The translations under genes and the position numbers were made by a program. Below, piece after piece: positions 16,868 to 26,600 of a DNA stretch of 64,000 bases (the first letter of the stretch is position 1; every line of letters starts with the position of its first letter). Below the pieces are notes generated by a model. The model was not told where the DNA came from. It saw only the letters and a program-made list of their open reading frames with translations, and ran no database searches. Source of the DNA: Legionella saoudiensis (GTDB lineage: Bacteria > Pseudomonadota > Gammaproteobacteria > Legionellales > Legionellaceae); assembly GCF_001465875.1 (NCBI RefSeq), contig NZ_LN901320.1, positions 124,001 to 188,000 of the forward strand, in the 5' to 3' direction.

Positions 16868-19215
16868 TGCGTGGTATTGAGTCTCGTCATGAAGTAGATC
16901 CTACCCTCCTCCTTAGGGACACGCGAACCCTAACACAGAGGATGGCTGATTTCTTCTCTGATCCGACGAACGTTTCGATTATTCTATTTTCTCTGGCTGC
17001 TGCCTCATTCTATATTTCGGAAGTGGCAACCCTATTATTATTAATTGGTGGAGGAATTTTTGCTTACAGTTATACACGTAAACAAAAACTTCCTTTCAGA
17101 CTGCCGCTCATTTCTCGAGTAAAAGATTACAACGACTTGAAGCCGGGCATAAATAAGCCCAATACAGCGCGCGGCATCGCTTTTTTTGGAAATGACCGCA
17201 AAAGTGGAGAGGAGCTGTGGTTTGCCAATGATGACATGCGTACCCACGCGTTGATTTTTGGTTCAACAGGTAGTGGTAAAACAGAATGTTTAGTTTCTCT
17301 TGCTTATAATGCCTTGGTTCAGGGTAGTGGTTTTATTTATGTGGACGGAAAAGGGGATAACTCGCTTTATGCGAAAGTATTTTCTATGGTTCGTAGTATG
17401 GGACGTGAAGATGATTTGTTGCTAATTAACTTCATGACTGGTGCGCGAGACATTGTTGGTCCTCAAGAAAAAAGATTATCAAATACCCTTAATCCATTTT
17501 GCCAAGGTTCTTCCAGTATGTTAACTCAGCTGGTAGTCAGCTTGATGGGATCCTCCCAACAAGGTGGTGACGGGGATATGTGGAAAGGCCGTGCGATCGC
17601 ATTCGTTGAGGCGTTAATGCGTTTATTGGTTTACATGCGTGATGATGGTGCGATCCTTCTGGATGCGAATACTATTCGTAACTACTTTGACTTAACCCGG
17701 TTAGAATCAATTGTAGTTGATAAAATCTTTCCACGCGACGATATGGAAAGTGTAAATATTGAGCAGGTGCCAAAACTGGTTACTGACCCTTTACGTAACT
17801 ACTTAAATACCTTACCTGGTTACAACAAAGAGAAAAAAGGAAAACAAGTATCGCAAGTACTTGAGCAACATGGTTTTATCACCATGCAGCTCGTACGAAG
17901 CTTCTCTTCTTTGGCGGATACTTATGGACACATTATTCGTACCAACTTGGCAGAGGTAGATTTTAAAGATGTGATCTTGAATCGCAGGATTTTGGTTGTG
18001 CTATTGCCGGCACTAGAAAAATCACCTGATGAGCTGGCAAACTTAGGTAAAATCATTGTTTCCTCTTTAAAGGCCATGATGGCAGCAGGTTTAGGGGAGG
18101 ACGTTGAAGGGGATTACCGCGATGTGATCTTGAGAAAACCTACTAATGCGCCTACACCTTATATGTGTATTCTTGATGAGTATGGATATTATGCCGTACA
18201 GGGTTTTGCTGTGGTACCTGCTCAGGCGCGTTCTCTTGGATTCTCTGCAATTTTTGCCGGACAAGACTTGCCTGCGTTCCAGAAAGCATCGAAAGAAGAG
18301 GCTGCATCTATTGGTGCAAACACCAACATTAAAATTTGTATGAAGTTGGAAGACCCTACCGAAACCTGGGACTTCTTTACTAAAACTGCGGGTGAGGCTT
18401 ATGTGACCAAGGTGGACTCATTCCAGGCTAAAGAAAATACTATGTCGAATAGTTATGCGGACAGCAAGAGCTCTTCATTTGAAAAAAGAGCCCGGGTAGA
18501 CCTTTTAGACCTTAAAGAGCAAACCGAGGGTGAGGCGCATATATTCTTTAAATCAAAAATTGTTCGTGCTCGTATGTTTTATGCGAATCCCAAACCAGTT
18601 AAGCAATTAAAAATTAATCAATTCTTAAAAGTTGAGCCGCCACCAGATGATTACTTAATGAAGTTACAAAAACAATTAACTTCATTCCAGGCTATTCTTG
18701 ATAGTGGTGATTTATCGATTAATAAGACTGCGGATAGTGAGGAAATTACGCTTATCAGCAAGTTGTTACGCGAGTCTACCGTAACCGAACCTATTGAACG
18801 TGGTGTAACCGCATTAATCGCATTCCACAATTTTAACGAGCCAGAACCGGTTGAAGAGTTAATTGAGGAAGAAGTAGAAGGTGCATTAACCATATTTAGC
18901 CCATTACGAATTAATGCGGGAGGACCTCCATTATTAGTTCGTGATAAAGAATCCTTCTCGGAATCATTATTACCGATTAATGAAACACGAAATCAAATGA
19001 TGACCATTGAACGATTGGCGGGAGCTAAAGATAAATACGCCGGTACAGTCGCTAATGAGTTAATTAAAGACTTCCAGTTGGCAACCAGTTATCCGCCTGA
19101 AGAACGTGATTTTATTGATCCACAAACGTTAACAGATATTGTTAAAGATCTGGCTGCTAAATTTGCAAGCGAACGAGAGAAAGTGAACAAAAAGAATGAG
19201 GAAGGATTAGAATAA
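16864..19215 (+). CDS. icmO: IcmO/DotL, type IV coupling ATPase
   Basis: VirD4-like ATPase that receives effectors and feeds them to the channel. The 783-residue protein has two N-terminal membrane segments (about 37-70), Walker A GSTGSGKT (about residues 133-140) and Walker B CILDEYG (about 436-442). The long C-terminal extension (after about 590) is the part that, in L. pneumophila DotL, binds DotN/IcmJ, LvgA and IcmS-IcmW. The start overlaps the icmP stop. A terminator-like hairpin follows (19242). The next icm gene, icmN, is 1.8 kb away beyond an opposite-strand transporter. Confidence 0.97.
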   Translation: MMRGIESRHEVDPTLLLRDTRTLTQRMADFFSDPTNVSIILFSLAAASFYISEVATLLLLIGGGIFAYSYTRKQKLPFRLPLISRVKDYNDLKPGINKPNTARGIAFFGNDRKSGEELWFANDDMRTHALIFGSTGSGKTECLVSLAYNALVQGSGFIYVDGKGDNSLYAKVFSMVRSMGREDDLLLINFMTGARDIVGPQEKRLSNTLNPFCQGSSSMLTQLVVSLMGSSQQGGDGDMWKGRAIAFVEALMRLLVYMRDDGAILLDANTIRNYFDLTRLESIVVDKIFPRDDMESVNIEQVPKLVTDPLRNYLNTLPGYNKEKKGKQVSQVLEQHGFITMQLVRSFSSLADTYGHIIRTNLAEVDFKDVILNRRILVVLLPALEKSPDELANLGKIIVSSLKAMMAAGLGEDVEGDYRDVILRKPTNAPTPYMCILDEYGYYAVQGFAVVPAQARSLGFSAIFAGQDLPAFQKASKEEAASIGANTNIKICMKLEDPTETWDFFTKTAGEAYVTKVDSFQAKENTMSNSYADSKSSSFEKRARVDLLDLKEQTEGEAHIFFKSKIVRARMFYANPKPVKQLKINQFLKVEPPPDDYLMKLQKQLTSFQAILDSGDLSINKTADSEEITLISKLLRESTVTEPIERGVTALIAFHNFNEPEPVEELIEEEVEGALTIFSPLRINAGGPPLLVRDKESFSESLLPINETRNQMMTIERLAGAKDKYAGTVANELIKDFQLATSYPPEERDFIDPQTLTDIVKDLAAKFASEREKVNKKNEEGLE

Positions 19216-19241
19216 GCCGCAATCCTATAGTTTAAATTGCT

Positions 19242-19270
19242 ACCTGGTTGCTCGCAACCAGGTTTTCTTT
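19242..19270. terminator. Terminator hairpin after icmO
   Basis: ACCTGGTTGC (19242-19251) and GCAACCAGGT (19254-19263) pair perfectly around two bases and are followed by TTTTCTTTTT. It ends icmO transcription and may also serve the convergent transporter gene. It belongs to the same palindrome family as 10115-10134 and 62112-62131. Confidence 0.78.
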
Positions 19271-19308
19271 TTAAACGTACCCGAATCAGAAAGTAACCGG
19301 TGTGAATA

Positions 19309-20766
19309 TTACTCCACAACAACCGTATGATTGATAAACGTCTTAATTTTTCGAGAAACTATTAATAAGAATACCGCCCCAGCAAAAGCCCACATCCCTA
19401 ATTGCTCAAAAATAGATAAATAACGCTCATTGGTAAGCGCTGGTGCAAGCGTCTGATTTTTTACCATTTCATTCGCGAAATAATGCGATAAAGAAGCCGC
19501 CGCCCCTGCAACCAACATCCACGAACCCATCATTAGACCTTGTAAATGTGAGGGAGCAATACGACCAATCATTGCATAGCCTACAGGAGCGATGAGTAAC
19601 TCGGCGATCCCCTGAAAAATAAAATAAAATATAACCCATGATAAACTTACAAACCCATCAGCCTCTGAGAAATTGATGCCGAAGGCAAGGGCTAAAAAGG
19701 AAAAGCCTAATAAAATAAAACCACAGGCAAACTGTACCGAAACAGAAAAATTAAATTTCGTTTGTAATGATCGGATAAGCATAGACAGTATTGGAGCACA
19801 GATAACAATGATCAAGGGATTAATGTTCAGTAGCCATTGAGTGGCAATTTCATAGCCGAAAAGGTGCCGGTCGGTATTATTTTTAATAAAGAGGATAACA
19901 CCCATAGGTCCGGTGAAATAAATCATCCAGAATAGTACGGAAATAAGAGCCAGGAGTAAATAAGCCATAATGCGCTCTTTATCTTTGGGGTTTTTTTGAC
20001 GAAATCCTAAATAGAAAAGGGTTAAAAACATGAGCGAGCTTATGGTAATGACCAGGACATTACTTAATGCCGTTGTTTTAAAGCACAGCATTAGCAGAGG
20101 AACACAACCTAATGTAATCACGGTTCCAATTAAATTATTTCTTAATCGTTGTGACCCATTGGCTTGGGTCAAGGGAGTATTTATATCCGCTAAAACTGGC
20201 CAATAACGCGCAATAAAGAATATCGTAAGCGCATCCATTAGAATTGCACTATAAAAAAGTCCCTGATATTGATTGGTATAATCAAAGAAGCCACTTAGTG
20301 TATATCCCGCGCAAAAACCAATGCTCATCATTGCATAACTAAGAATAAAGGCAGTTTCTCGGCGCTCATCGTCTGCGTTGAAGCGCTGAGTGAGCATATT
20401 ATTATAGCAGGTAAAACTAATACCACAGCCCACTAAAAACATACTTAAACTGGCGAATAACAGCGAAGTAGAGCGAGTTGCTAAAGTAAATAAGCCGAGA
20501 ATTTCAATGAGAGAGGCCAAAAGAAAAAGGGCTCGATTACTTAAAAGACGCCCCCCTAACAGACCGCCAGCCAATTGCAATACATAATTAAGGGCAAGAA
20601 AAAGCGCAACGATGCTATTGGATAGCTGGTGTTCTACCCGTAATTGTTTGGTAAGAAAAAGTGCTAGAGATGAATAAAGAGTAGCGTAAGAAAATGTCGT
20701 CAGCGCTTGCACCAGATAAAGCGCTACGATTCCCTTGGGCATATTGGATACTATTTTTTTCATCAT
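19309..20766 (-). CDS. POT-family proton-coupled peptide transporter
   Basis: Inner-membrane transporter of the proton-dependent oligopeptide (POT/PTR2) family in the MFS superfamily, 485 residues with about 12-14 hydrophobic helices. Diagnostic stretches are NINPLIIVICAPILS (the helix 7/8 POT motif N-P-x-x-I-x-x-x-x-P), GIAELLIAPVGYAMIGRIAP and LQGLMMGSWMLVAGAAAS. The N-terminal GGxLAD-type signature is only loosely kept (GGLLGGRLLSNR). It presumably imports di/tripeptides. It lies inside the icm cluster, convergent to icmO and divergent from icmN, so it is unlikely to be part of the secretion machine. Substrate not testable from sequence. Confidence 0.82.
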   Translation of the reverse strand: MMKKIVSNMPKGIVALYLVQALTTFSYATLYSSLALFLTKQLRVEHQLSNSIVALFLALNYVLQLAGGLLGGRLLSNRALFLLASLIEILGLFTLATRSTSLLFASLSMFLVGCGISFTCYNNMLTQRFNADDERRETAFILSYAMMSIGFCAGYTLSGFFDYTNQYQGLFYSAILMDALTIFFIARYWPVLADINTPLTQANGSQRLRNNLIGTVITLGCVPLLMLCFKTTALSNVLVITISSLMFLTLFYLGFRQKNPKDKERIMAYLLLALISVLFWMIYFTGPMGVILFIKNNTDRHLFGYEIATQWLLNINPLIIVICAPILSMLIRSLQTKFNFSVSVQFACGFILLGFSFLALAFGINFSEADGFVSLSWVIFYFIFQGIAELLIAPVGYAMIGRIAPSHLQGLMMGSWMLVAGAAASLSHYFANEMVKNQTLAPALTNERYLSIFEQLGMWAFAGAVFLLIVSRKIKTFINHTVVVE

Positions 20767-20946
20767 GGATTCATTAATCAGAGGAAATAAAACTCTAACA
20801 TTAAAAAGAGGTTTTGATAAATATTTTTACACATATGATGCATAAATGGACGGAAATTAATAAAAAAAATGTTAAGAGATAAATAAATATTTAAAAAAAT
20901 AGCAATTTATTTGAATTCATTGTAACGTAATGATTTGTAAATTTAT

Positions 20947-20966
20947 CTTAACCTTGGGTTAATGGC
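20947..20966 (+). promoter_or_regulatory. Candidate PmrA-like element upstream of icmN
   Basis: CTTAACCTT (20947-20955), two bases, then GTTAATGGC (20958-20966): TTAA cores with the 11-base period of the Legionella PmrA element, 55 bases before the GTG start of icmN. The flanking positions match the consensus less well than at 13335 and 32552. Confidence 0.35.
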
Positions 20967-21020
20967 TTTTCGCCAATTATGACCATTTGAAGTGGTATTT
21001 TGTAACATGAGGGATCAAAA

Positions 21021-21593
21021 GTGAGATCAGTACTTACTAAATATATAGTCTTACTAACTAGGGCTGTAGGAGCGATTGCCTTATGTATTATGATAGGTTC
21101 TTGTAGTAAAGAATATTGGGCTTTACCACCTGACTTACCTAAAGGTCCTTGTAAAGATACTGGTGCTTGTGATTCTACAATTATTAAGTACATGAAAAAA
21201 TTTAATAAGCACGGGGTGAAAGTTGTTAGCATTGGTCAAGATTATATGGTTAGTATTCCTGCTACCTATTTATTTCATCCGCAAACTCCCAATATTAAAT
21301 GGCGCTCTTATAGATTGCTAAATGATGTTGCTATATTTTTAAAACAGTTTCGCAAAATTTCTGTTTTCATAACTGGATACAGCAGTAAATATGGATCTCC
21401 ACAAAGAGAGCATGCTCTAACTTTGGCGCGTACTCGTGTAGTTGGTGAATATTTATGGTCCCAAGGTATTGATAGTCGCTTTATCTTTACCCAAGGTGTA
21501 GGTAGTGATAAACCCATTATTGCATACCCACTCGGCGGTGATTTTTCCACTAACGCGCGTATAGAAATTACCTTTAGGCGAGCTGCGGGTTAG
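21021..21593 (+). CDS. icmN: IcmN/DotK, outer-membrane OmpA-like lipoprotein
   Basis: Lipoprotein of the Dot/Icm outer-membrane complex, 190 residues. The signal segment ends in a lipobox, MIGSC, with cysteine 28 as the lipidation site. The C-terminal half is an OmpA/MotB-type peptidoglycan-binding domain (ITGYSSKYGSPQREHALTLARTRVVGEYL as short blocks, then NARIEITFRR). In the core complex DotK lies at the periphery with DotC/DotD/DotH. The start is a GTG preceded by GAGG about 8 bases upstream; no better ATG is in frame. It begins the second icm run and is 8 bases before icmM. Confidence 0.9.
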   Translation: MRSVLTKYIVLLTRAVGAIALCIMIGSCSKEYWALPPDLPKGPCKDTGACDSTIIKYMKKFNKHGVKVVSIGQDYMVSIPATYLFHPQTPNIKWRSYRLLNDVAIFLKQFRKISVFITGYSSKYGSPQREHALTLARTRVVGEYLWSQGIDSRFIFTQGVGSDKPIIAYPLGGDFSTNARIEITFRRAAG

Positions 21594-21601
21594 GAGTAAA
21601 A

Positions 21602-21886
21602 ATGAATCGTGAAAGTTGGGCCATAATCAAACAGAAAAAAAGCTTCAACGTCAATGTTTTCCGACGGGGTTTAATTTCCCTAATTATTTCTTTAGGGCTA
21701 AGTTGTATTTTGGGTTTATTAATGTTTTATGTCTATTTAACAGAACCCGAACGAGATTATTATGCTACGAGTGGGGTAACTCCACCAATAAAGCTTACCC
21801 CAATGTCAGCTGCAAATATGTCATCACAGGCGTTGTTACCTCCAGATCCGCCAACTGATGAGGAAGAAAAACTAATACCGCAATAA
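21602..21886 (+). CDS. icmM: IcmM/DotJ
   Basis: Short inner-membrane protein, 94 residues, the same size as in L. pneumophila. It has one membrane segment (LISLIISLGLSCILGLLMFYV, about residues 25-45) followed by a short periplasmic tail (YLTEPERDYYATSGVTPPIK). The N-terminal half resembles the start of IcmL; DotJ is regarded as a truncated paralogue of DotI that forms a complex with it. The adjacent gene is icmL. The start follows TAGGAGTAAAA. Confidence 0.93.
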   Translation: MNRESWAIIKQKKSFNVNVFRRGLISLIISLGLSCILGLLMFYVYLTEPERDYYATSGVTPPIKLTPMSAANMSSQALLPPDPPTDEEEKLIPQ

Positions 21887-21908
21887 GCACAATAAAATAG
21901 AGGATATT

Positions 21909-22550
21909 ATGGCTGAAGATGCCTTAACAGTCGTTACACTAAGAAATAAATTTTACAAAGATAGCCAGAGAAAGGTAATGCTTGCTTTGCTCGTTGCATT
22001 ATTGGTTAACCTGGTGTTGGCTTCTATGTTGGTTTACATGGTGACCCATCCTCCGGCGCCGCGATATTTTGCAACCAGCATTAACGGCCGTATTACGCCT
22101 TTGTTTCCCTTAAATGAGCCAAACCAATCTGACTCTGCGGTATTGCAATGGGCAAACCAGGCTGCTATTGCTGCATTTACTTATAACTTTGTGAATTATC
22201 GAGATGAGTTACAAGCATCATCAGGGTTCTTTACTGCAGAAGGTTGGGATCAATTCCTTAACGCCTTGCAGCAATCAAATAACCTCGATGCGGTTAAAGC
22301 TAAAAAATTAATTGTATCTGCCGTAGCTACAAGAGCGCCTATTATTTTGCAGAAAGGGGTTTTAAATGGTAGTTACTCATGGCGTGTACAAATGCCAATT
22401 CTGGTAACTTATCAGAGTGCCAGCGAGTTTACGCAACAAAATAACGTAGTGACTATGTTAATCACCCGAGTTTCAACTTTGAATTCTCCTAGAGGAATTG
22501 GTATATCACAGTTTGTTGTTGGACCTGCCAGTGGTGGAGTTTCTCAATGA
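21909..22550 (+). CDS. icmL: IcmL/DotI, inner-membrane channel component
   Basis: Inner-membrane protein of 213 residues (L. pneumophila 212). One membrane segment (MLALLVALLVNLVLASMLVYMV, about residues 24-45) is followed by a periplasmic domain resembling VirB8, with the family sequence APRYFATSINGRITPLFPL, WANQAAIAAFTYNFVNYRDEL and FFTAEGWDQFLNAL. DotI forms rings with DotJ. The stop overlaps the icmK start by four bases (ATGA). Confidence 0.95.
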   Translation: MAEDALTVVTLRNKFYKDSQRKVMLALLVALLVNLVLASMLVYMVTHPPAPRYFATSINGRITPLFPLNEPNQSDSAVLQWANQAAIAAFTYNFVNYRDELQASSGFFTAEGWDQFLNALQQSNNLDAVKAKKLIVSAVATRAPIILQKGVLNGSYSWRVQMPILVTYQSASEFTQQNNVVTMLITRVSTLNSPRGIGISQFVVGPASGGVSQ

Positions 22551-23650
22551 AGAAGGTGAATCAGTTTTTTAAGTTTTGTGTTGTATGTAGTATTGCTCAC
22601 TGGGGGGCTAGCGCCTCCTTTGCCGCTCCTCCGCAACAGCAAGATAGTGCCCAGCAAGCATTGCAGCAATTGCGTATGTTACAACAGCGTTTATCAAATA
22701 ATCCGGGGCAGGGGGGGAATCCAGGTCAGGTTGCTCCTGCCCAAAATCAGGGTGGTGGTAATAATATACCTATTCCATTATCTGACTCTTTATATCAGGC
22801 TCCACCACAAAAGCCTGAGCCGGCACAACCACAAACTCAAAATCCTAATGAGCAAGTAGTTAGTCAGTCAGATGAAGAGGTAATTGATAATAAAGCGTTT
22901 AAAGATATGACTCGTGGTTTATATCCTTTAACTCCGGAGCAAATTGTACATTTAAGACAAATGCAACAAACAGTAGAATATGCAAAAGCGTCTACTCCTG
23001 GAACGCCGCCTAAACCTACAGCGACCTCACAATTTGTTAATTTGTCGCCAGGATCTACACCTCCAGTTATTCGTTTGGCGCAGGGATTTGTTTCCTCGTT
23101 GGTATTTTTAGATTCTACAGGTTCTCCTTGGCCAATATCTGCTTATGATTTGGGTGATCCTTCTGCGTTTAATATCCAATGGGATAAAACAAGTAATACC
23201 TTAATGATCCAGGCATTGAAATTATACAATTACGGAAACTTAGCCGTTCGTTTACAAGGGTTAAATACACCGGTAATGTTAACTCTTATTCCAGGTCAGA
23301 AAGCAGTGGATTATCGCGTTGACTTGCGGGTTCAAGGTTATGGGCCCAATGCTAAAAACAGACCCATGGAAGCGGGATTACCGCCTTCAGCGAGCGAATT
23401 GCTTTTACACGTTCTTGATGGGGTTCCCCCTCCTGGAAGTAAACGATTAGGAATTATCGGCGGTGATGCGCGAGCTTGGTTATCCAATGATCGAATGTTT
23501 ATTCGTACAAATCTTACTATATTGTCACCGGGCTGGCTTGCAAGTATGACCAGTGCTGATGGTACGCATGCTTATGAAATGCAAAAATCTCCGGTGTTAT
23601 TAGTGTCCTGGCATGGAAAAGTCATGCAGCTCAAGGTAGAAGGGTTATAA
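22547..23650 (+). CDS. icmK: IcmK/DotH, outer-membrane core protein
   Basis: Secreted outer-membrane-associated core protein, 367 residues. It has a signal peptide (KFCVVCSIAHWGASASFA), a Q/P/N-rich linker (about residues 25-110) and a C-terminal VirB9-like domain (PPVIRLAQGFVSSLVFLDSTG, PWPISAYDLGDPSAFNIQWD, DYRVDLRVQGYGPNAK). With DotC, DotD, DotG and DotK it builds the outer part of the core complex. It overlaps icmL by four bases and abuts icmE with no gap, suggesting fixed stoichiometry. Confidence 0.96.
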   Translation: MKKVNQFFKFCVVCSIAHWGASASFAAPPQQQDSAQQALQQLRMLQQRLSNNPGQGGNPGQVAPAQNQGGGNNIPIPLSDSLYQAPPQKPEPAQPQTQNPNEQVVSQSDEEVIDNKAFKDMTRGLYPLTPEQIVHLRQMQQTVEYAKASTPGTPPKPTATSQFVNLSPGSTPPVIRLAQGFVSSLVFLDSTGSPWPISAYDLGDPSAFNIQWDKTSNTLMIQALKLYNYGNLAVRLQGLNTPVMLTLIPGQKAVDYRVDLRVQGYGPNAKNRPMEAGLPPSASELLLHVLDGVPPPGSKRLGIIGGDARAWLSNDRMFIRTNLTILSPGWLASMTSADGTHAYEMQKSPVLLVSWHGKVMQLKVEGL

Positions 23651-26600
23651 ATGGCTGGCAGAAAAGAAAATCTTAAATCGCTTTTTTCTAATACTCGTTC
23701 ACGGGTCATTATTATTTTTACCGCAGTGCTCCTAGTGCTTGCTGTAGTTATTGGTTACTTTAAGCTAAGAGCCATTAATACTGGACCAAGTGCTGAGGCA
23801 ACACTAAGCCAGGCGCCGGGCAGTATCCAATCGATTCCTGGGGTACTTGATCCCACAGCCCAATACGCCCGCTTACAAGAGGAACAAAACGTTACTCAAG
23901 CAAAACAAGCAGAAGCGACAGGGGGCAGTGCTATTCCTACAATTATTCGTACTCAAGCTTTGGGACAGGGAGTAGGCGTTATTGGTTCTCAGAATGGCCA
24001 AGGTGGAGTTGGTTTTGCAACGCTGGCTCGAGAAAATGAAGAAGGGGCACAACGCTCTTTATGGATTCAAAATTTACAAAATAGTGGCTGTTCAAAGTCT
24101 GTGCTCGCTCAAATTTTAAGTCAGGGCGCGCAATTGTCTGATATTAAATCAGCATGTAGCTGTGCCCAATTAAAAGATAATGGGTTTAAATTACAAGACC
24201 TCAATCAGGTTTGTGCTTGTAAGGATTTGAAGGCGGCTGGATTTAACGCAAGGCAATTAAGGGATGTTGGCTATACTGCAAGCCGATTAAGGGACTGCGG
24301 TTTTAGTGCTTGTGAGTTACGCAGCGCCGGTTTTACTGCCCAAGAAATGAAAGATGCAGGTTTTTCTGATGGCGAATTAAAAGGTGCTGGTTTTACTGAT
24401 GATGAAATTAGCCGAGCAAGCGGGCTGCCCCAGGGTATTTCTGCTGCAGATGTATTAAAGGCCGGATGTAATGTAGATAACTTAATTAAATTACGTAAAC
24501 AAGGGGTAAGTGCTTCTGCAATTCGACGCATCAGTGGTTGTAGTGCTGAGGCATTAAAAGCTGCAGGGTATACTGCTAAAGATCTAAGAGAGGCAGGTTT
24601 TAGCGCCGCAGATCTGCGCAAAGCCGGATTTACGCCGGAGCAATTAAGGGCTGCCGGATATAGCGCCAGAGATTTATTAAATGCCGGGTTTACTCCCGAA
24701 GATTTAGCCAAAGCAGGGTATACTGCTGCACAGATTAAAGAGGCTGAGGCAGAGCTACCACCAGGTATTAGCGCTGATGATGTTAGAAAGGCTGGCTGTG
24801 ATCCCGATGCCTTAAAAAAAGAAAGAGCTGCAGGTGTTAGTGCGACATTAATAAAACAATATGCGGGCTGCAGCGCGCAAGCCTTAAAAGCAGCAGGCTT
24901 TACTGATGCAGAATTAGCTAATGCCGGGTTTACCCCGCAAGAAATTAGTGCAGCTACCCCGTTAACCGATGCGCAAGTTAAAGCAGCAGGTTGTGATCCA
25001 ACAGCCTTGAAAAAATTATTTAACGCAGGCGTTAGCGCCAAGCGTATTAAAGATTTGAATGGGTGTAGTGCTGATGCGTTAAAAAAGGCTGGCTATGATG
25101 CTAAGTCATTACTTGATGCGGGCTATACTCCTGCACAGTTGATGGCGGCAGGCTATACAACTGGTGATTTAGAAAATGCAGGCCTATCTCCTGCCGAAAT
25201 TTTAGCTGCAGGGCGGGTATCTGATTGTAGTGTTGACTCTTTAAAAAGAGCGCGAGCTGCGGGCATTAGTGCGGCAACAATTAAGAAAACTTTAGGCTGT
25301 TCCGCGAAAGCCTTGAAAGATGCGGGATATACGGCCAAAGAATTAAAAGATGCAGGCTTTACTGCCGCTGAATTAAAAAATGCAGGCTTTACTGCCGCGC
25401 AACTTAAAGCAGCAGGGTTTAGCGCTAAAGAACTTAAAGATGCAGGCTTTAGTGCTAAGGATCTGAAGGATGCTGGTTTTACCGCCGCACAACTTAAGGC
25501 AGCAGGATTTAGTGCTAAGGATCTTAAAGACGCAGGGTTTAGCGCTAAAGATCTTAAAGATGCGGGTTTTAGTGCCAAAGATTTACACGATGCAGGCTTT
25601 ACTGCCGCGCAACTTAAAGATGCAGGTTTTAGCGCTAAAGATCTTAAGGATGCAGGGTATACTGCAGCAGAATTGAAAGCCGCAGGCTTCACTGCCGCAC
25701 AACTTAAGGATGCAGGCTTTGGAGCGGCAGAGCTTAAAGCTGCTGGCTATAGTGCTAAAAACTTAAAAGATGCAGGCTTTGCTGCCGCAGATTTAAATGC
25801 AGCTGGATTTACTCCCGCTGAAATGCAGCTAGTAGGTTTAGGTAATCCTAACATCCAACAAGGCGCATTTAGTATTAGTGGCGTGCCAAGCGTAGGCCAA
25901 GGAGGCGTAGCAAATCAAGGTGCTGTTGCGTCAAACCAGCAATTGCAGGCTATTTTAAATCGCCAGACCCAACAAATGGCAGAACAAAAGTACCAACAAA
26001 AAATTCAACAACGAAGCGCAGATATGCTTTCTGCTGCAAATCAGTTATTAGTCGATTGGAAAAATGTGAGTACTCAAGCCTATGCTGCGGGTAATGAAGA
26101 TAAGAATGCCATTGCTAGTGGTGCTAATAATGGTGCAGGAGGCGGTGCAGGCCCTCAAGGAGTTATGGGTAGTTCACAAGAACAGGTAGCCATAATTAAA
26201 ACCGGTGATGTTTTGTTTGCGGTGATGGATACCTCCGTTAATAGCGATGAGCCAGGCCCTATTCTTGCAACAATTGTTGCCGGAAAATTAAAGGGAACCA
26301 AATTGATTGGTAGCTTCAATTTGCCTTCAAAAGCGAACAAAATGGTTATTACCTTTAATACAATGTCTATTCCAGGTGCCCCTAAAACCATATCGATTTC
26401 TGCTTTTGCGATTGATCCCAACACGGCAAGAACAGCTCTATCAAGTAGAACAGACCATCATTATCTATTACGTTATGGTTCTTTGTTTGCTTCTTCATTC
26501 CTGGAAGGATTTGGTAATGCGTTCCAGTCGGCGAATACCACAATCACCATTGGTGGTACTGGAGGAGGTAACAACGTAACTGTTGCTAATGGTGTGGGGC

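Noticed and set aside
24271..25692. Long minus-strand open frames opposite icmE (24271-25041 and 25153-25692)
   Set aside because: They are by-products of the repetitive, codon-biased icmE repeat; they have no ribosome sites and encode low-complexity A/P/L/S-rich chains.
25331..25840. Possible CRISPR array because of regular 30-bp units
   Set aside because: The units are contiguous without spacers and are in frame within icmE, encoding a decapeptide repeat; no cas genes are nearby.
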